A stretch of DNA of 64,000 nt from Variovorax sp. 54. GTDB lineage: Bacteria > Pseudomonadota > Gammaproteobacteria > Burkholderiales > Burkholderiaceae_C. This document shows positions 17,066 through 25,158 of this stretch, in pieces. Numbering within the stretch: the first letter of the stretch is position 1; each line of letters begins with the position of its first letter. The notes beneath the pieces are model-generated. The model had not been told where the DNA came from, did not search any database, and saw nothing but the letters and a program-made list of their open reading frames with translations. A program made the position numbers and the translations under genes. The stretch is from positions 434,001 through 498,000 of the forward strand of contig NZ_PEFF01000001.1 of NCBI RefSeq assembly GCF_002754375.1, given 5' to 3'.

Positions 17066-17557
17066 TCACGCACCGGCCCTGGCATCTGCCGGCAGCAACG
17101 CCTCCCGCGCACGACCGGAGAGCGGCACGCTCTCGGGCAACAACGACAGCGCCTGCGCCCCACGCGCCGCTGTGCCCACATTGGCCACGAAGGTGCGCCG
17201 CGTGTCGTGGAACTCGAAGATCAGGTTGAAGGTGCCATAGGCCTCGCGCACATCGACCTGTCGTATCTCCGCGAAAGGCCGCTGGCGCTGGCGAAGCACG
17301 CGGTACACCAGCTGATCGTTTTCGATACGCAAGACAGGGTTCAGGCTGTTGGTCGCCAACGCCACCCACGGCAATCCGCGCAGGCCGGTGAACGCGGCCG
17401 TGACGGGGATCACCCCGCCCTTGATCACGAGGGGTGCAGCACCCGCACGGGGCGCCTTGGGCGTGCGAAGCTTCTTCCAGAGCCAGTAGAGGAACCAGAA
17501 CGACAGCCCTTGAAAGACGATCACTCCGACGGTCCCAAGGACAGTCATCCAATCCAT
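17066..17557 (-). CDS. Uncharacterised membrane protein with one N-terminal helix
   Basis: A 163-aa protein. The N-terminus (MDWMTVLGTVG) leads into one hydrophobic helix of about 20 residues (VIVFQGLSFWFLYWLW) and then basic residues, suggesting a signal anchor. The soluble part, with beta-like segments (QLVYRVLRQRQRPFAEIRQV), may be PH-like, but that is a guess. Shine-Dalgarno AGAGGAAGG precedes the ATG. Its 5' end faces the SOS box about 120 bp away, so LexA control of this gene is possible but less likely than of the plus-strand gene. Confidence 0.75.
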   Translation of the reverse strand: MDWMTVLGTVGVIVFQGLSFWFLYWLWKKLRTPKAPRAGAAPLVIKGGVIPVTAAFTGLRGLPWVALATNSLNPVLRIENDQLVYRVLRQRQRPFAEIRQVDVREAYGTFNLIFEFHDTRRTFVANVGTAARGAQALSLLPESVPLSGRAREALLPADARAGA

Positions 17558-17655
17558 CTGCACGTCGCCTTCCTCTGTGACACACGCCTGGGCCCTCCCC
17601 GGCAAGGCGCCATTAAAGCAGAGGGTTCCAAGCATCAGATGCACGCCGCCTGTCG

Positions 17656-17693
17656 TTGGAACTTTGGATTCAATACTGTACATTTAAACAGTA
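17656..17693 (+). promoter_or_regulatory. LexA (SOS) box overlapping a sigma70-type promoter
   Basis: TACTGT-N8-ACAGTA at 17674-17693 is an almost perfect LexA operator (core CTGT-N8-ACAG at 17676-17691, AT-rich centre). On the plus strand TTGGAA (17656-17661), a 17-bp spacer and TACATT (17679-17684) make a plausible promoter whose -10 is covered by the box. Its orientation favours the downstream leader ORF and the 132-aa gene. LexA repression is inferred. Confidence 0.8.
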
Positions 17694-17709
17694 TTCTCAA
17701 GGAATCCAC

Positions 17710-17763
17710 ATGCCGAAGAACGCATCCCAGTCCAACGCGTGGGTGAGCCATGACCCAAGCTGA
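17710..17763 (+). CDS. Short leader ORF (17 aa) ahead of the SOS-box gene
   Basis: The ATG has a strong Shine-Dalgarno (AAGGAA, 6-nt spacing) and lies 18 bp after the LexA box. It encodes MPKNASQSNAWVSHDPS and overlaps the start of the next gene by 14 nt. The next gene lacks a well-spaced Shine-Dalgarno, so translation of this leader may open or reinitiate on it. Alternatives are a non-coding coincidence, or a frameshift separating one longer gene. Confidence 0.45.
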   Translation: MPKNASQSNAWVSHDPS

Positions 17764-18148
17764 ACTCTTCTTCCCCCGGCCGGCACCGCCGCCCTCGACC
17801 GTCTTCCACTTTCACGAGCCCGCCCCTATGGTCCTGCCCGAGGCACCCGAAGACGAGCTGCGCGAAGCCTTCTGCGCCAAGCTGATCGACTACCCCCATT
17901 CGTCGGCCGACGCGGTCAGGGTCGCAGAACAACGCTTCCGGCGCGAACTCGAGAAGCAACTGGGCGCCGACGTGCTGCCGGTGATGCGCGCCTTCCAGAA
18001 CGCCAGCGAATCGAGCGACACCGACCTCACCAAGACCGAGATCGCCCTGGCCGCGCGCTGGATCAAGGCCTACGACGCCGCGCGCAAGGCAGGTTTTCGC
18101 GACCTGGGCGATACGGACGAGGCGTACTTCGAGGTCAAGGCGATCTGA
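17750..18148 (+). CDS. Uncharacterised protein under a LexA box
   Basis: A 132-aa protein with no recognised family. A Pro-rich N-terminus (FFPRPAPPPSTVFHFHEPAP) is followed by a mostly helical, charged domain (VAEQRFRRELEKQLGADV, KTEIALAARWIKAYDAARKAG) and an acidic C-terminus. There is no signal peptide or membrane segment, so it is cytoplasmic. The N-terminus resembles flexible interaction tails. The near-consensus SOS box about 60 bp upstream suggests DNA-damage induction. Its mechanism, such as division inhibition or repair, cannot be told from the sequence. Confidence 0.75.
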   Translation: MTQAELFFPRPAPPPSTVFHFHEPAPMVLPEAPEDELREAFCAKLIDYPHSSADAVRVAEQRFRRELEKQLGADVLPVMRAFQNASESSDTDLTKTEIALAARWIKAYDAARKAGFRDLGDTDEAYFEVKAI

Positions 18149-18286
18149 GCTGCGGCCCTGTGCGCGTTCATCCGTCGCGCATAAGAAAACACGAAAAGCG
18201 TATTTCCCAGTGAAGGCATGGCGCGGGCACAGTCCCACGCCTGTATCGCTCTTTTTCCGGCGCGCCCTCGGGCCGCCCGGCTCGCC

Positions 18287-19573
18287 ATGGCATCCCTTCA
18301 CGACACGCCGACGCGCCCTGCCGCGCCCTCGGCTCCCACCCGTCCTTCCACGCTCGCACCTTCTTCGCAGCAACTCGCCGAGCGCTTCCGCCCTGTCTTC
18401 GACCGCATCGCCGAACACGCGGCGCAGCGCGAGCACGACCGCGAACTGGCCTACGCGCCCGTGGCCTGGCTCAAGGCCGCCCACTTCGGTGCGCTGCGCG
18501 TGCCGCTCGCACACGGCGGCCTGGGCGCATCGGTCGAGCAGCTGTACGACCTGCTCATCGAACTCGGCGAAGCCGACTCCAACCTGCCGCAGATTCTTCG
18601 CGCGCACTTCGGCTTCATCGAGCGCCTGTTCGCCGAGATCGATCCCGCGCTGCACGGCCCGTGGATGCGCCTCGCGGCCGACGGCGTGATCTTCGGCAAT
18701 GCCACCACCGAGCTCGGCGAAGGCGCGCTCGGCGCGCTGCAGACCACGCTGACGCGCGACAAGAACGAGAGCACCGATGTGTGGCGCCTCGACGGCGACA
18801 AGTTCTACAGCACCGGCACGCTCTACGCCGACTGGATCTCGGTCGCGGCGCAGCGCCTGAACGACGACGGCAGCAGCGACCGCGTGATCGCCCTCGTGCC
18901 TGCGGAGGCTGCAGGCGTGGAACGTGTGGACGACTGGCGCGGCTTCGGCCAACGCCTGAGCGCTTCGGGCACCACGCGCTTTCGGCAGGTGCGCGTGAAG
19001 CCCGAGCATGTGCTGCTGTACGTGCGCGACCAGCCCACGCCGCTCACCGCGCACTTCCAGCTCACGCACCTCGCGACGCTGGCCGGCATCGCCCGCGCCA
19101 TCGTGCGCGATGCGGTGGCCTTCGTGCAGCCGCGCAAGCGCGTCTACAGCCTCGGCAGCGGCGCCACCCCGCGTGAAGACCCTTTGGTGCAGCAGGTGAT
19201 CGGCCAGCTCGCGAGCACGGCCTTCGTGGCGGCATCGACCGTGCAGGCGGTGGCGCGTGGCCTCGGCGAGGTCGATCGCCACCTGCAGCGCGGTGAGGCC
19301 GTGCCCGAGCAGTTGCTGTTCGAGGTGGAGCTGAACACCGCCAAGGCGCAGGCCGGCATCGTCGATGCAGTGCTGCAGGCGGGCACGCGGCTGTTCGATA
19401 TCGGTGGCGCTTCAGCCTTGCAGGAAGACCGGCGGCTCGACCGGCACTGGCGCAATGCGCGCACGCTGGCGTCGCACAACCCGACGATCTACAAGGGGCG
19501 CGTGGTGGGCGACCACCTGCTCAATGGCGCGCGGCCGACCTTCTATTGGGCGGTCGGCGCCATCGCCAGCTGA
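18287..19573 (+). CDS. DszC/SfnB-type acyl-CoA-dehydrogenase-like flavin monooxygenase
   Basis: A 428-aa protein of the acyl-CoA dehydrogenase superfamily that lacks the usual acyl-CoA dehydrogenase active-site context and resembles FMNH2-dependent monooxygenases for sulfur compounds (DszC, SfnB). Seen: APVAWLKAAHFGALRVP, GNATTELGEGALG, GDKFYSTGTLYADW, GQRLSASGTTRF and the C-terminal RNARTLASHNPTIYK, a DszC/SfnB hallmark. The substrate cannot be deduced; a separate flavin reductase would be required. ATG at MASLHDTPT chosen over an upstream in-frame start with a non-conserved Arg-rich extension. Confidence 0.82.
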   Translation: MASLHDTPTRPAAPSAPTRPSTLAPSSQQLAERFRPVFDRIAEHAAQREHDRELAYAPVAWLKAAHFGALRVPLAHGGLGASVEQLYDLLIELGEADSNLPQILRAHFGFIERLFAEIDPALHGPWMRLAADGVIFGNATTELGEGALGALQTTLTRDKNESTDVWRLDGDKFYSTGTLYADWISVAAQRLNDDGSSDRVIALVPAEAAGVERVDDWRGFGQRLSASGTTRFRQVRVKPEHVLLYVRDQPTPLTAHFQLTHLATLAGIARAIVRDAVAFVQPRKRVYSLGSGATPREDPLVQQVIGQLASTAFVAASTVQAVARGLGEVDRHLQRGEAVPEQLLFEVELNTAKAQAGIVDAVLQAGTRLFDIGGASALQEDRRLDRHWRNARTLASHNPTIYKGRVVGDHLLNGARPTFYWAVGAIAS

Positions 19574-19589
19574 GACAAGAAACGGGAGT

Positions 19590-19904
19590 TCAGACCCGCG
19601 GCAGCGCCGCGAGAAAGGTCGACACCACGATCGCCGCCGCGCGGTCGAGCTGCAGGATGTCGGCGACGTCGAAGGCATTCGGCGCCGTGTGGCCGCTGGT
19701 TCCGAGCGGCTTGCGGATTTCCACCAGCACTTCGGCGGCGAGTTCGCGATCGCTGCGCGGCCGACCATCGGGGTGCATCACCCACTCGTCGACCTGTTCG
19801 ATGGGGATGCTGCGAAACACCCCCACGATCGGGACGTACTTGTAGCGGTCCTCGCCCACGAGGATGGGCACGCTGAGATTGCAAAAAAACGTATTCGTCG
19901 ACAT
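19590..19904 (-). CDS. Uncharacterised 104-aa protein
   Basis: Function unknown. From MSTNTFFCNLSVP the product has no clear export signal; the N-terminal half is beta-like (YKYVPIVGVFRSIPIEQV) and the C-terminal half helical (FDVADILQLDRAAAIVV). The 5' end and upstream 200 bp are AT-rich compared with the surroundings, suggesting recent acquisition or a promoter region. No good Shine-Dalgarno is seen. It converges on the DszC-like gene with a 16-bp gap. The frame could also start farther upstream, but composition argues against that. Confidence 0.55.
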   Translation of the reverse strand: MSTNTFFCNLSVPILVGEDRYKYVPIVGVFRSIPIEQVDEWVMHPDGRPRSDRELAAEVLVEIRKPLGTSGHTAPNAFDVADILQLDRAAAIVVSTFLAALPRV

Positions 19905-20222
19905 GCGGAACGCCGTCGCTAGCCAAAGCAAAAGTTGATTAATTGTTTTCGAGTGTGACTCCGATAGCCATTTCCCCGACCGAGGGCATACGACAAGTCG
20001 TGATCTTCCGCACACTAATTGCGGTCAATTCCGTCGAATTGCTCGGGAAAACAACTACTTAATTCTTACACAAAGACACGGATGGCGCACTTTGTGTACG
20101 ATTTTTGGCATACGAAATGTGGCGACGCCCCCTCTCGGCACGCCGAATCGGGCACGCAAACAGGTGCGCCTCGCGTTGTTTTTGCAACGCAAGGGACTCG
20201 AAGACAACGAGCGAGAGACCGC
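19905..20222. other. AT-rich intergenic pocket with a 9-bp inverted repeat
   Basis: No gene found. The stretch is markedly more AT-rich than its neighbours. TACACAAAG (20067-20075) and CTTTGTGTA (20090-20098) form a perfect 9-bp inverted repeat with a 14-nt spacer and no T-run, so an operator or protein-binding hairpin is more likely than a terminator. Confidence 0.5.
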
Positions 20223-21050
20223 TCAGGCCGGCGCGCTGAACTGCGGCGCGCGCCGCTCGATGTTGGCCTTCACGGCTTCGAGCTGGTTCGGGCTGCCGAT
20301 CAGCGCCTGCTGCTCCACCGACTCGGCGATCAGCAGCTCGGCGGCGCTGTGCGCGAGCGAGGCGTTCAGCAGCCGCTTGCCGGCGCGGATCGCGTCGGGG
20401 CTCTTGGCCGCAATCTCATGCGCCATCTGCAGCGCTTCGGCCAGCGGGTCGGCCGCCACGCGCGTGGCCAGGCCCAGGCGCACGGCCTCCTCGCCCGAGA
20501 AGATGCGGCCGGTGAACGTGAGTTCGCGCACGACGTCGGTGCGCGCCAGTTCGCGCATCAGCACCATGCCCGCCATGTCGGGCACGAGGCCCCACTTGAT
20601 CTCCATCACCGACAGCTTGGTGTCGGCCGCCACGAGCCGGATGTCGGCGCCCAGCGCCACCTGAAGCCCGCCGCCGAAGGCCACGCCGTGCACGGCCGCA
20701 ATGACCGGCACCGGCACTTCGCGCCACACCATCGCCACCTGCTGCGCGGCATTCGAAAGGCCATGCGTGCGTGCGACGAGGTCGGTGCCGCCGGCCGCTG
20801 CGCCCAGGACGTCGCTGGCGGCGCCCTGCCCCATGCGCTCGAACGAAGCCATGTCGAGCCCCGCGCAGAAGGCCTTGCCGCGGCCCGCGATGACCACGGC
20901 GCGCACGCTCCTGTCGTCGCGCAAGGTCTCGCCGGCTTCGACCAGCGCGTCGAACATCGCGGGGTCGAGCGCGTTCATCTTGTCGGCGCGCGCCAGCTGC
21001 AGTTCCACCACGCCGTCGGCGTGGCGGGTCCATTCGATACGGTCGCTCAT
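20223..21050 (-). CDS. Crotonase / enoyl-CoA hydratase family protein
   Basis: A 275-aa crotonase-fold enzyme acting on acyl-CoA thioesters. The oxyanion-hole segments GKAFCAGLDM and HGVAFGGGLQVAL are clear, and a Glu at the usual catalytic position lies in MEIKWGLVPD. The Gly-Gly after PD is replaced by MAGM, as in some isomerase-type members, so hydration versus isomerisation is open. It has no signal peptide and is cytoplasmic. It is divergent from phoX with 115 bp between starts. Confidence 0.88.
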   Translation of the reverse strand: MSDRIEWTRHADGVVELQLARADKMNALDPAMFDALVEAGETLRDDRSVRAVVIAGRGKAFCAGLDMASFERMGQGAASDVLGAAAGGTDLVARTHGLSNAAQQVAMVWREVPVPVIAAVHGVAFGGGLQVALGADIRLVAADTKLSVMEIKWGLVPDMAGMVLMRELARTDVVRELTFTGRIFSGEEAVRLGLATRVAADPLAEALQMAHEIAAKSPDAIRAGKRLLNASLAHSAAELLIAESVEQQALIGSPNQLEAVKANIERRAPQFSAPA

Positions 21051-21165
21051 TGCATGTCTCCTGTCGGTCTCGATGTCGCTAGGGGGTATCGGTCCAGTAT
21101 CGCGCGGGTGAGCCGCTGGGCGATGATGCGCACTGTCGCCGACCCAACACCTCCGCCCCCTCGCC

Positions 21166-23043
21166 ATGTCTCTGGACCGCCGTCACTTTCTCATTCAATC
21201 GGGCGCGACCGCCGCCGTCGTCGCGCTGTTCGGCCAGGGCTGCGCCCGGTCGCAGCTGCCGCCCTCCACAGGCGCGACGAGCCCGTCGGGCTTCTTCACC
21301 AGCGTGCCCATTTCGGAACGCGACGCGGTGGTGGTGCCGCCGGAATACGAGTGGCAAATGCTCTACCCCTGGGGCGCGCCCACGGGCCTGGCGGGCCGCA
21401 TGCCGGCCTTCGCGCCCGACGCCGGCAACAGCGCCGACGATCAGGCCCTGCAGGCGGGCATGCACCACGACGGCATGCACTTCTTCGCGCTCGATGCGCG
21501 CAGCGAGCGCGGCCTGCTCGTGATGAACCACGAGTACACCGACGAGCAACTGCTGCACACCGACGGCGTGAAAGTCTGGAGCGCCGACAAGGTCCGCAAG
21601 TCGCTGCATGCGATGGGCGTGTCGGTGATCGAGGTCCGCCGCACACCCGAAGGCTGGCGCCAGGTGCTGCCCTCGCCCTACGCGCGCCGCGTGCACGGCC
21701 GCACGCCGATGCGCATCGCCGGCCCCGCCGCGGGCACGCCGCTGATGCGCACCGCCGCCGACCCGGCAGGCCTCAACGTCTTCGGCACCTTCGCCAACTG
21801 TGCGATGGGCGTCACACCCTGGGGCACCTACCTGACGTGCGAGGAAAACTTCCACGGCTATTTCGGCGGCCCCAAAGAGGCAGCCAAGAACGCGACACCC
21901 GCACAACGCCGCTACGGCACGGTGCCGGGCGCGCAGTGGGTCGAGTACTGGCGCTTCGACGAACGCTTCGACCTGAGCCGCCATCCGAACGAGCCGCACC
22001 GCTTCGGCTGGGTGGTCGAGATCGATCCCTTCGACCCCGAATCAACGCCCGTCAAGCGCACCGCGCTCGGCCGCAAGCGGCAGGAAAGCGCGACCTGCAC
22101 CGTGGCGAAGGACGGCCGCGCGGTGGTCTACATGGGCGACGACGCGCGCTTCGAATACATCTACAAGTTCGTGAGCCGCGACACCGTGCGCCCGGGCACC
22201 GATGCCGCCGCGCGTGTGGCCAACCGGCACCTGCTCGACGAGGGCACGCTGCATGTCGCGCGCTTCGATGCCGACGGCCGCGGGCGCTGGCTCGAACTCG
22301 TGCACGGCCGCCACGGCATCGATGCCGCCAACGGCTTCGCAAACCAAGCCGAAGTGCTGATCCACGCCCGGCTCGCAGGTGACATCGTCGGCGGCACGAA
22401 GATGGACCGCCCCGAATGGATCGCCGTGCACCCGCACAGCGGCGAGGTGTACGTCACGCTCACCAACAACTCGCAGCGCGGCGACCTCGGCAAGCCCGGT
22501 GCCGATGCCGCCAACCCGCGCGCGCCCAACTTCTTCGGCGGCATCCTGCGCTGGCGCGAAGACGGTGGCGACGCGGCGAGCACCGCCTTCGCGTGGGACC
22601 ACTACGCGCTCGCGGGCGACCCCGCGCAGCCCGGCGCCGGCACGCGCTACCCCAGCGACAGCGCCGATGCGTTCGGCTGCCCCGACGGCCTGCACTTCGA
22701 CAGCGGCGGGCTGCTGTGGATCCAGACCGACATGAGCGGGCAGTCCATGGGCAAGCCGCCCTATGCCGCGCTCGGCAACAACCAGATGCTGTGCGCCGAC
22801 CCGGCCACGGGCCGCATCCAGCGCTTTCTCACGGGGCCCAACGGCTGCGAGATCACGGGCTGCGTGGTCACGCCCGACCGGCGCACGCTGTTCGTCAACA
22901 TCCAGCACCCGGGCGAATCGCGCGACGACGGCGACGCGAAACACAACAGCGCCTGGCCCGATGGCACGCAACCGGGCAGCGCGCGCCCGCGCTCGGCCAC
23001 GCTGGCGATCCGCCGGCGTGACGGCGGCATCGTCGGCACCTGA
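21166..23043 (+). CDS. PhoX-type alkaline phosphatase (DUF839)
   Basis: A 625-aa protein with a Tat-type signal (DRRHFLIQSGATAAVVALF), expected to be exported folded to the periplasm. The PhoX/DUF839 core is seen in MNHEYTDEQLLHTDG, GTYLTCEENFHGYFGG, GRAVVYMGDDARFEYIYKF and the C-terminal PDGLHFDSGGLLWIQTD. Family members hydrolyse phosphate monoesters using Ca and Fe. No Pho box was found upstream, unlike the pst and ppk genes. The following DUF488 gene lies 42 bp downstream. Confidence 0.9.
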   Translation: MSLDRRHFLIQSGATAAVVALFGQGCARSQLPPSTGATSPSGFFTSVPISERDAVVVPPEYEWQMLYPWGAPTGLAGRMPAFAPDAGNSADDQALQAGMHHDGMHFFALDARSERGLLVMNHEYTDEQLLHTDGVKVWSADKVRKSLHAMGVSVIEVRRTPEGWRQVLPSPYARRVHGRTPMRIAGPAAGTPLMRTAADPAGLNVFGTFANCAMGVTPWGTYLTCEENFHGYFGGPKEAAKNATPAQRRYGTVPGAQWVEYWRFDERFDLSRHPNEPHRFGWVVEIDPFDPESTPVKRTALGRKRQESATCTVAKDGRAVVYMGDDARFEYIYKFVSRDTVRPGTDAAARVANRHLLDEGTLHVARFDADGRGRWLELVHGRHGIDAANGFANQAEVLIHARLAGDIVGGTKMDRPEWIAVHPHSGEVYVTLTNNSQRGDLGKPGADAANPRAPNFFGGILRWREDGGDAASTAFAWDHYALAGDPAQPGAGTRYPSDSADAFGCPDGLHFDSGGLLWIQTDMSGQSMGKPPYAALGNNQMLCADPATGRIQRFLTGPNGCEITGCVVTPDRRTLFVNIQHPGESRDDGDAKHNSAWPDGTQPGSARPRSATLAIRRRDGGIVGT

Positions 23044-23085
23044 CAGTCACACACATCACAACAACAGCCCCAGGAGACCCCTGTC

Positions 23086-23475
23086 ATGAGCATCCGCATC
23101 GTCCGTCTCGGCACCCCGCGCGCACCCGGCGAGGGCCTGCGCATCGGCACCGTGCGCCGTCCGCCGCGCGGCGTGCCGAAGACCGAGTTCGCCTCGCAGA
23201 ACTGGTACGACGTTTGGTACCCCAACCTCGCGCCGTCGGTCGAGACCATGAAGCAGGCGCAGGCCGCGCAGACGCCCGCCGAATGGAACGCCTTCGTGCG
23301 CAAGTACAAGACCGAGATGGCCGAAGCCAACGCGAGCCGCAGCCTCGACCTGCTCGCGGCACTCTCGCACACGGCCGCGCTGGCGGTCGGCTGCTACTGC
23401 GAGGACGAATCGCGCTGCCACCGCTCGCTGCTGCGCGGCCTGCTGGCCGAGCGCGGGGCGGACATCGCAGCCTGA
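23086..23475 (+). CDS. DUF488 family protein
   Basis: A 129-aa protein. The pattern SIRIVRLGTPRAPGEGLRIG and the terminal Cys-rich segment VGCYCEDESRCHRSLL (YCxxxxxCHR) are diagnostic of the short DUF488 group. It is cytoplasmic. Biochemical function is unknown; the Cys/His cluster may bind metal. It starts 42 bp after phoX with AGGAGA before the ATG and is probably cotranscribed. Confidence 0.88.
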   Translation: MSIRIVRLGTPRAPGEGLRIGTVRRPPRGVPKTEFASQNWYDVWYPNLAPSVETMKQAQAAQTPAEWNAFVRKYKTEMAEANASRSLDLLAALSHTAALAVGCYCEDESRCHRSLLRGLLAERGADIAA

Positions 23476-23485
23476 GCGCGGTCGC

Positions 23486-24097
23486 TCAGACCAGCGGCGC
23501 GTCGACGAACACCGGCAACTGCTCGGCCTGCGCCGTGTACGCCGCGAGCAGCGGAAAGTCCGACGGACGCACCACGTCGGGCAAGATGAACTGCGTGAAG
23601 GTCCAGGCCACCGCCGCCGAGAGACCGCCCTGCGTGATCGTGCTTTCTGCGGGCGCCGCCAGCGGCGCGGCGGCCAGTTCGCGCTCCAACTCCGCATACG
23701 CCGTGTTCAGCTGGCTCTGCACGCGATCGACCCACGGCTGGTGCAGCTTCTCGGCAGGCCGCAGGTTGCGCTCGTAGACGATCTGCACCGTCTTCTCGCA
23801 GGCTGCGAGCGCGAGCCCCGTGAGGCGCAGGTCGCGCAACCGCCCCGCCGGATCGGCAGGAAACAAGCTGCGGCCCGCGACCGCTTGCGCGTGGTCGATG
23901 ATGAGCGTCGAGTCCATCAGCACCGTGCCGTCATCGCACACCAACGTCGGGGCCTTGACCACCGGGTTGATCGCGCGGAACTGCTCGAAGGTGCTGAAGA
24001 CCGAGACCGAGCGGTGCTCGAAGTTCAGGCCGAGCAGCCGCAGCGAGATGGCGGCGCGGCGAACAAAAGGCGAGTCGAGCATGCCGACGAGTTGCAT
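23486..24097 (-). CDS. Glutathione S-transferase family protein
   Basis: A 203-aa GST. The N-terminus MQLVGMLDSPFVRRAAISL carries the thioredoxin-fold Ser at position 9, PVVKAPTLV gives the cis-Pro, and the SNAIL-like segment is MDSTLIIDHA. The C-terminal helical domain ends at SDFPLLAAYTAQAEQLPVF. The start was chosen at ATG with GGAGAA upstream; the longer open frame upstream is Arg-rich and non-homologous. It converges on the DUF488 gene. Confidence 0.88.
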   Translation of the reverse strand: MQLVGMLDSPFVRRAAISLRLLGLNFEHRSVSVFSTFEQFRAINPVVKAPTLVCDDGTVLMDSTLIIDHAQAVAGRSLFPADPAGRLRDLRLTGLALAACEKTVQIVYERNLRPAEKLHQPWVDRVQSQLNTAYAELERELAAAPLAAPAESTITQGGLSAAVAWTFTQFILPDVVRPSDFPLLAAYTAQAEQLPVFVDAPLV

Positions 24098-24134
24098 GGG
24101 TTCTCCTGGGAAAAGAACGCCACGATAACCCGCC

Positions 24135-25037
24135 TCAGCGCTGCGCCTTGTCCTTCTGGTTCTGCGCCTCGATGCGTTCGCGCGCTGCCAGCCAGTCGGC
24201 GTCGCTCCACTGGCGCAGCTCATAGAAGTTGCCGCCGGTGGCCAGCGCATTGCCGCCGTCCATCATGATGCTCTGGCCCGTGAGCCAGTCGCACTGGCCC
24301 GGCGCCATCAGAAAGGACGCGAGGTTCTGCAGCTCGCTCATGCGGCCCACGCGCGCCATCGGGTTGGTCTTGATGCTGCGCGCGCCGGGCTCCTCGCCGG
24401 GGTTCAGGCGCTTGCTCATGCCTTCGGTCGGAATCTCGCCGGGGCCCACCGCGTTCAGGCGGATGCCGTGGCGCGCCCACTCCACCGCGAGCGACTTGGT
24501 CATGACCTCGATGCCGGCCTTGCTCATCGCCGAAGGCACGACGTAGGGGCTGCCGTTGTCGACCCAGGTGACGATGATGCTCATCACGCTGCGATAGGCG
24601 TCGCCCGGCTTCCATTGGCCCGACTTGGCCTGCGCCACCCAGCGCTTGCCCACGGCCTGCGTCACGTAGAAGCTGCCATGGAACACGATGTTGGCGACGG
24701 CGTCGAAGGCGCGCGGCGACAGGCTCTCGGTCGGCGAGACGAAGTTGCCCGCCGCGTTGTTCACGAGCCCCGTGAGCCCGCCGCTCTGGAACAGGCTCTC
24801 GACCATGTCGTCGACCTGCTGCGCGATGCGGATGTCGACGCCGAAGGCATCGATGCGCCGCTCGGGAAACTGCTGGCGCCAGGCGGCGGCGGTTTCTTCG
24901 CAGACCGCCTGGCGCCGGCCGCAGATGGCGACGTCGGCGCCCAGGCTCAGAAATCGCTCGGCCATGGCACGGCCCAGGCCGGTACCGCCGCCGGTGACGA
25001 GGATGCGCTGGCCGCGCATCAGGGATGCTTCGAACAT
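24135..25037 (-). CDS. SDR oxidoreductase, 2,4-dienoyl-CoA reductase type
   Basis: A 300-aa short-chain dehydrogenase. The Rossmann motif TGGGTGLGRAMAERF and the NNAAGNF segment are seen. The active-site region SPYVVPSAMSKAGIEVM and VGPGEIPTEG follow the DECR subgroup, in which the canonical YxxxK is replaced by SxxxK with an upstream Tyr. The likely role is NADPH-dependent reduction of 2,4-dienoyl-CoA in beta-oxidation of unsaturated acyl chains. A GGAGACC precedes the ATG. It is followed after 37 bp by the GST gene. Confidence 0.83.
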   Translation of the reverse strand: MFEASLMRGQRILVTGGGTGLGRAMAERFLSLGADVAICGRRQAVCEETAAAWRQQFPERRIDAFGVDIRIAQQVDDMVESLFQSGGLTGLVNNAAGNFVSPTESLSPRAFDAVANIVFHGSFYVTQAVGKRWVAQAKSGQWKPGDAYRSVMSIIVTWVDNGSPYVVPSAMSKAGIEVMTKSLAVEWARHGIRLNAVGPGEIPTEGMSKRLNPGEEPGARSIKTNPMARVGRMSELQNLASFLMAPGQCDWLTGQSIMMDGGNALATGGNFYELRQWSDADWLAARERIEAQNQKDKAQR

Positions 25038-25158
25038 GAGGGGTCTCCTTGGCGTTGCGGCAGCGGCAGGGACTCGCGTGCTGCCATCGGGCGCATGCTA
25101 TGTCGCCCCCGGCCGCCGTGGCTTGCGGAATCTGGCTGCGCCCCTGCCGCTGGCGCGG

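Noticed and set aside
21051-21165. A possible Pho box for phoX (CTGTCGG with TGTCGCT).
   Set aside because: The spacing is 12 bp and half-sites match poorly, so it does not fit the 11-bp period seen at the four other sites.
20019-22382. A 787-codon plus-strand open frame.
   Set aside because: It is antisense to the crotonase gene and out of frame with phoX; the translation is low-complexity Arg/His/Gly and has no domain.
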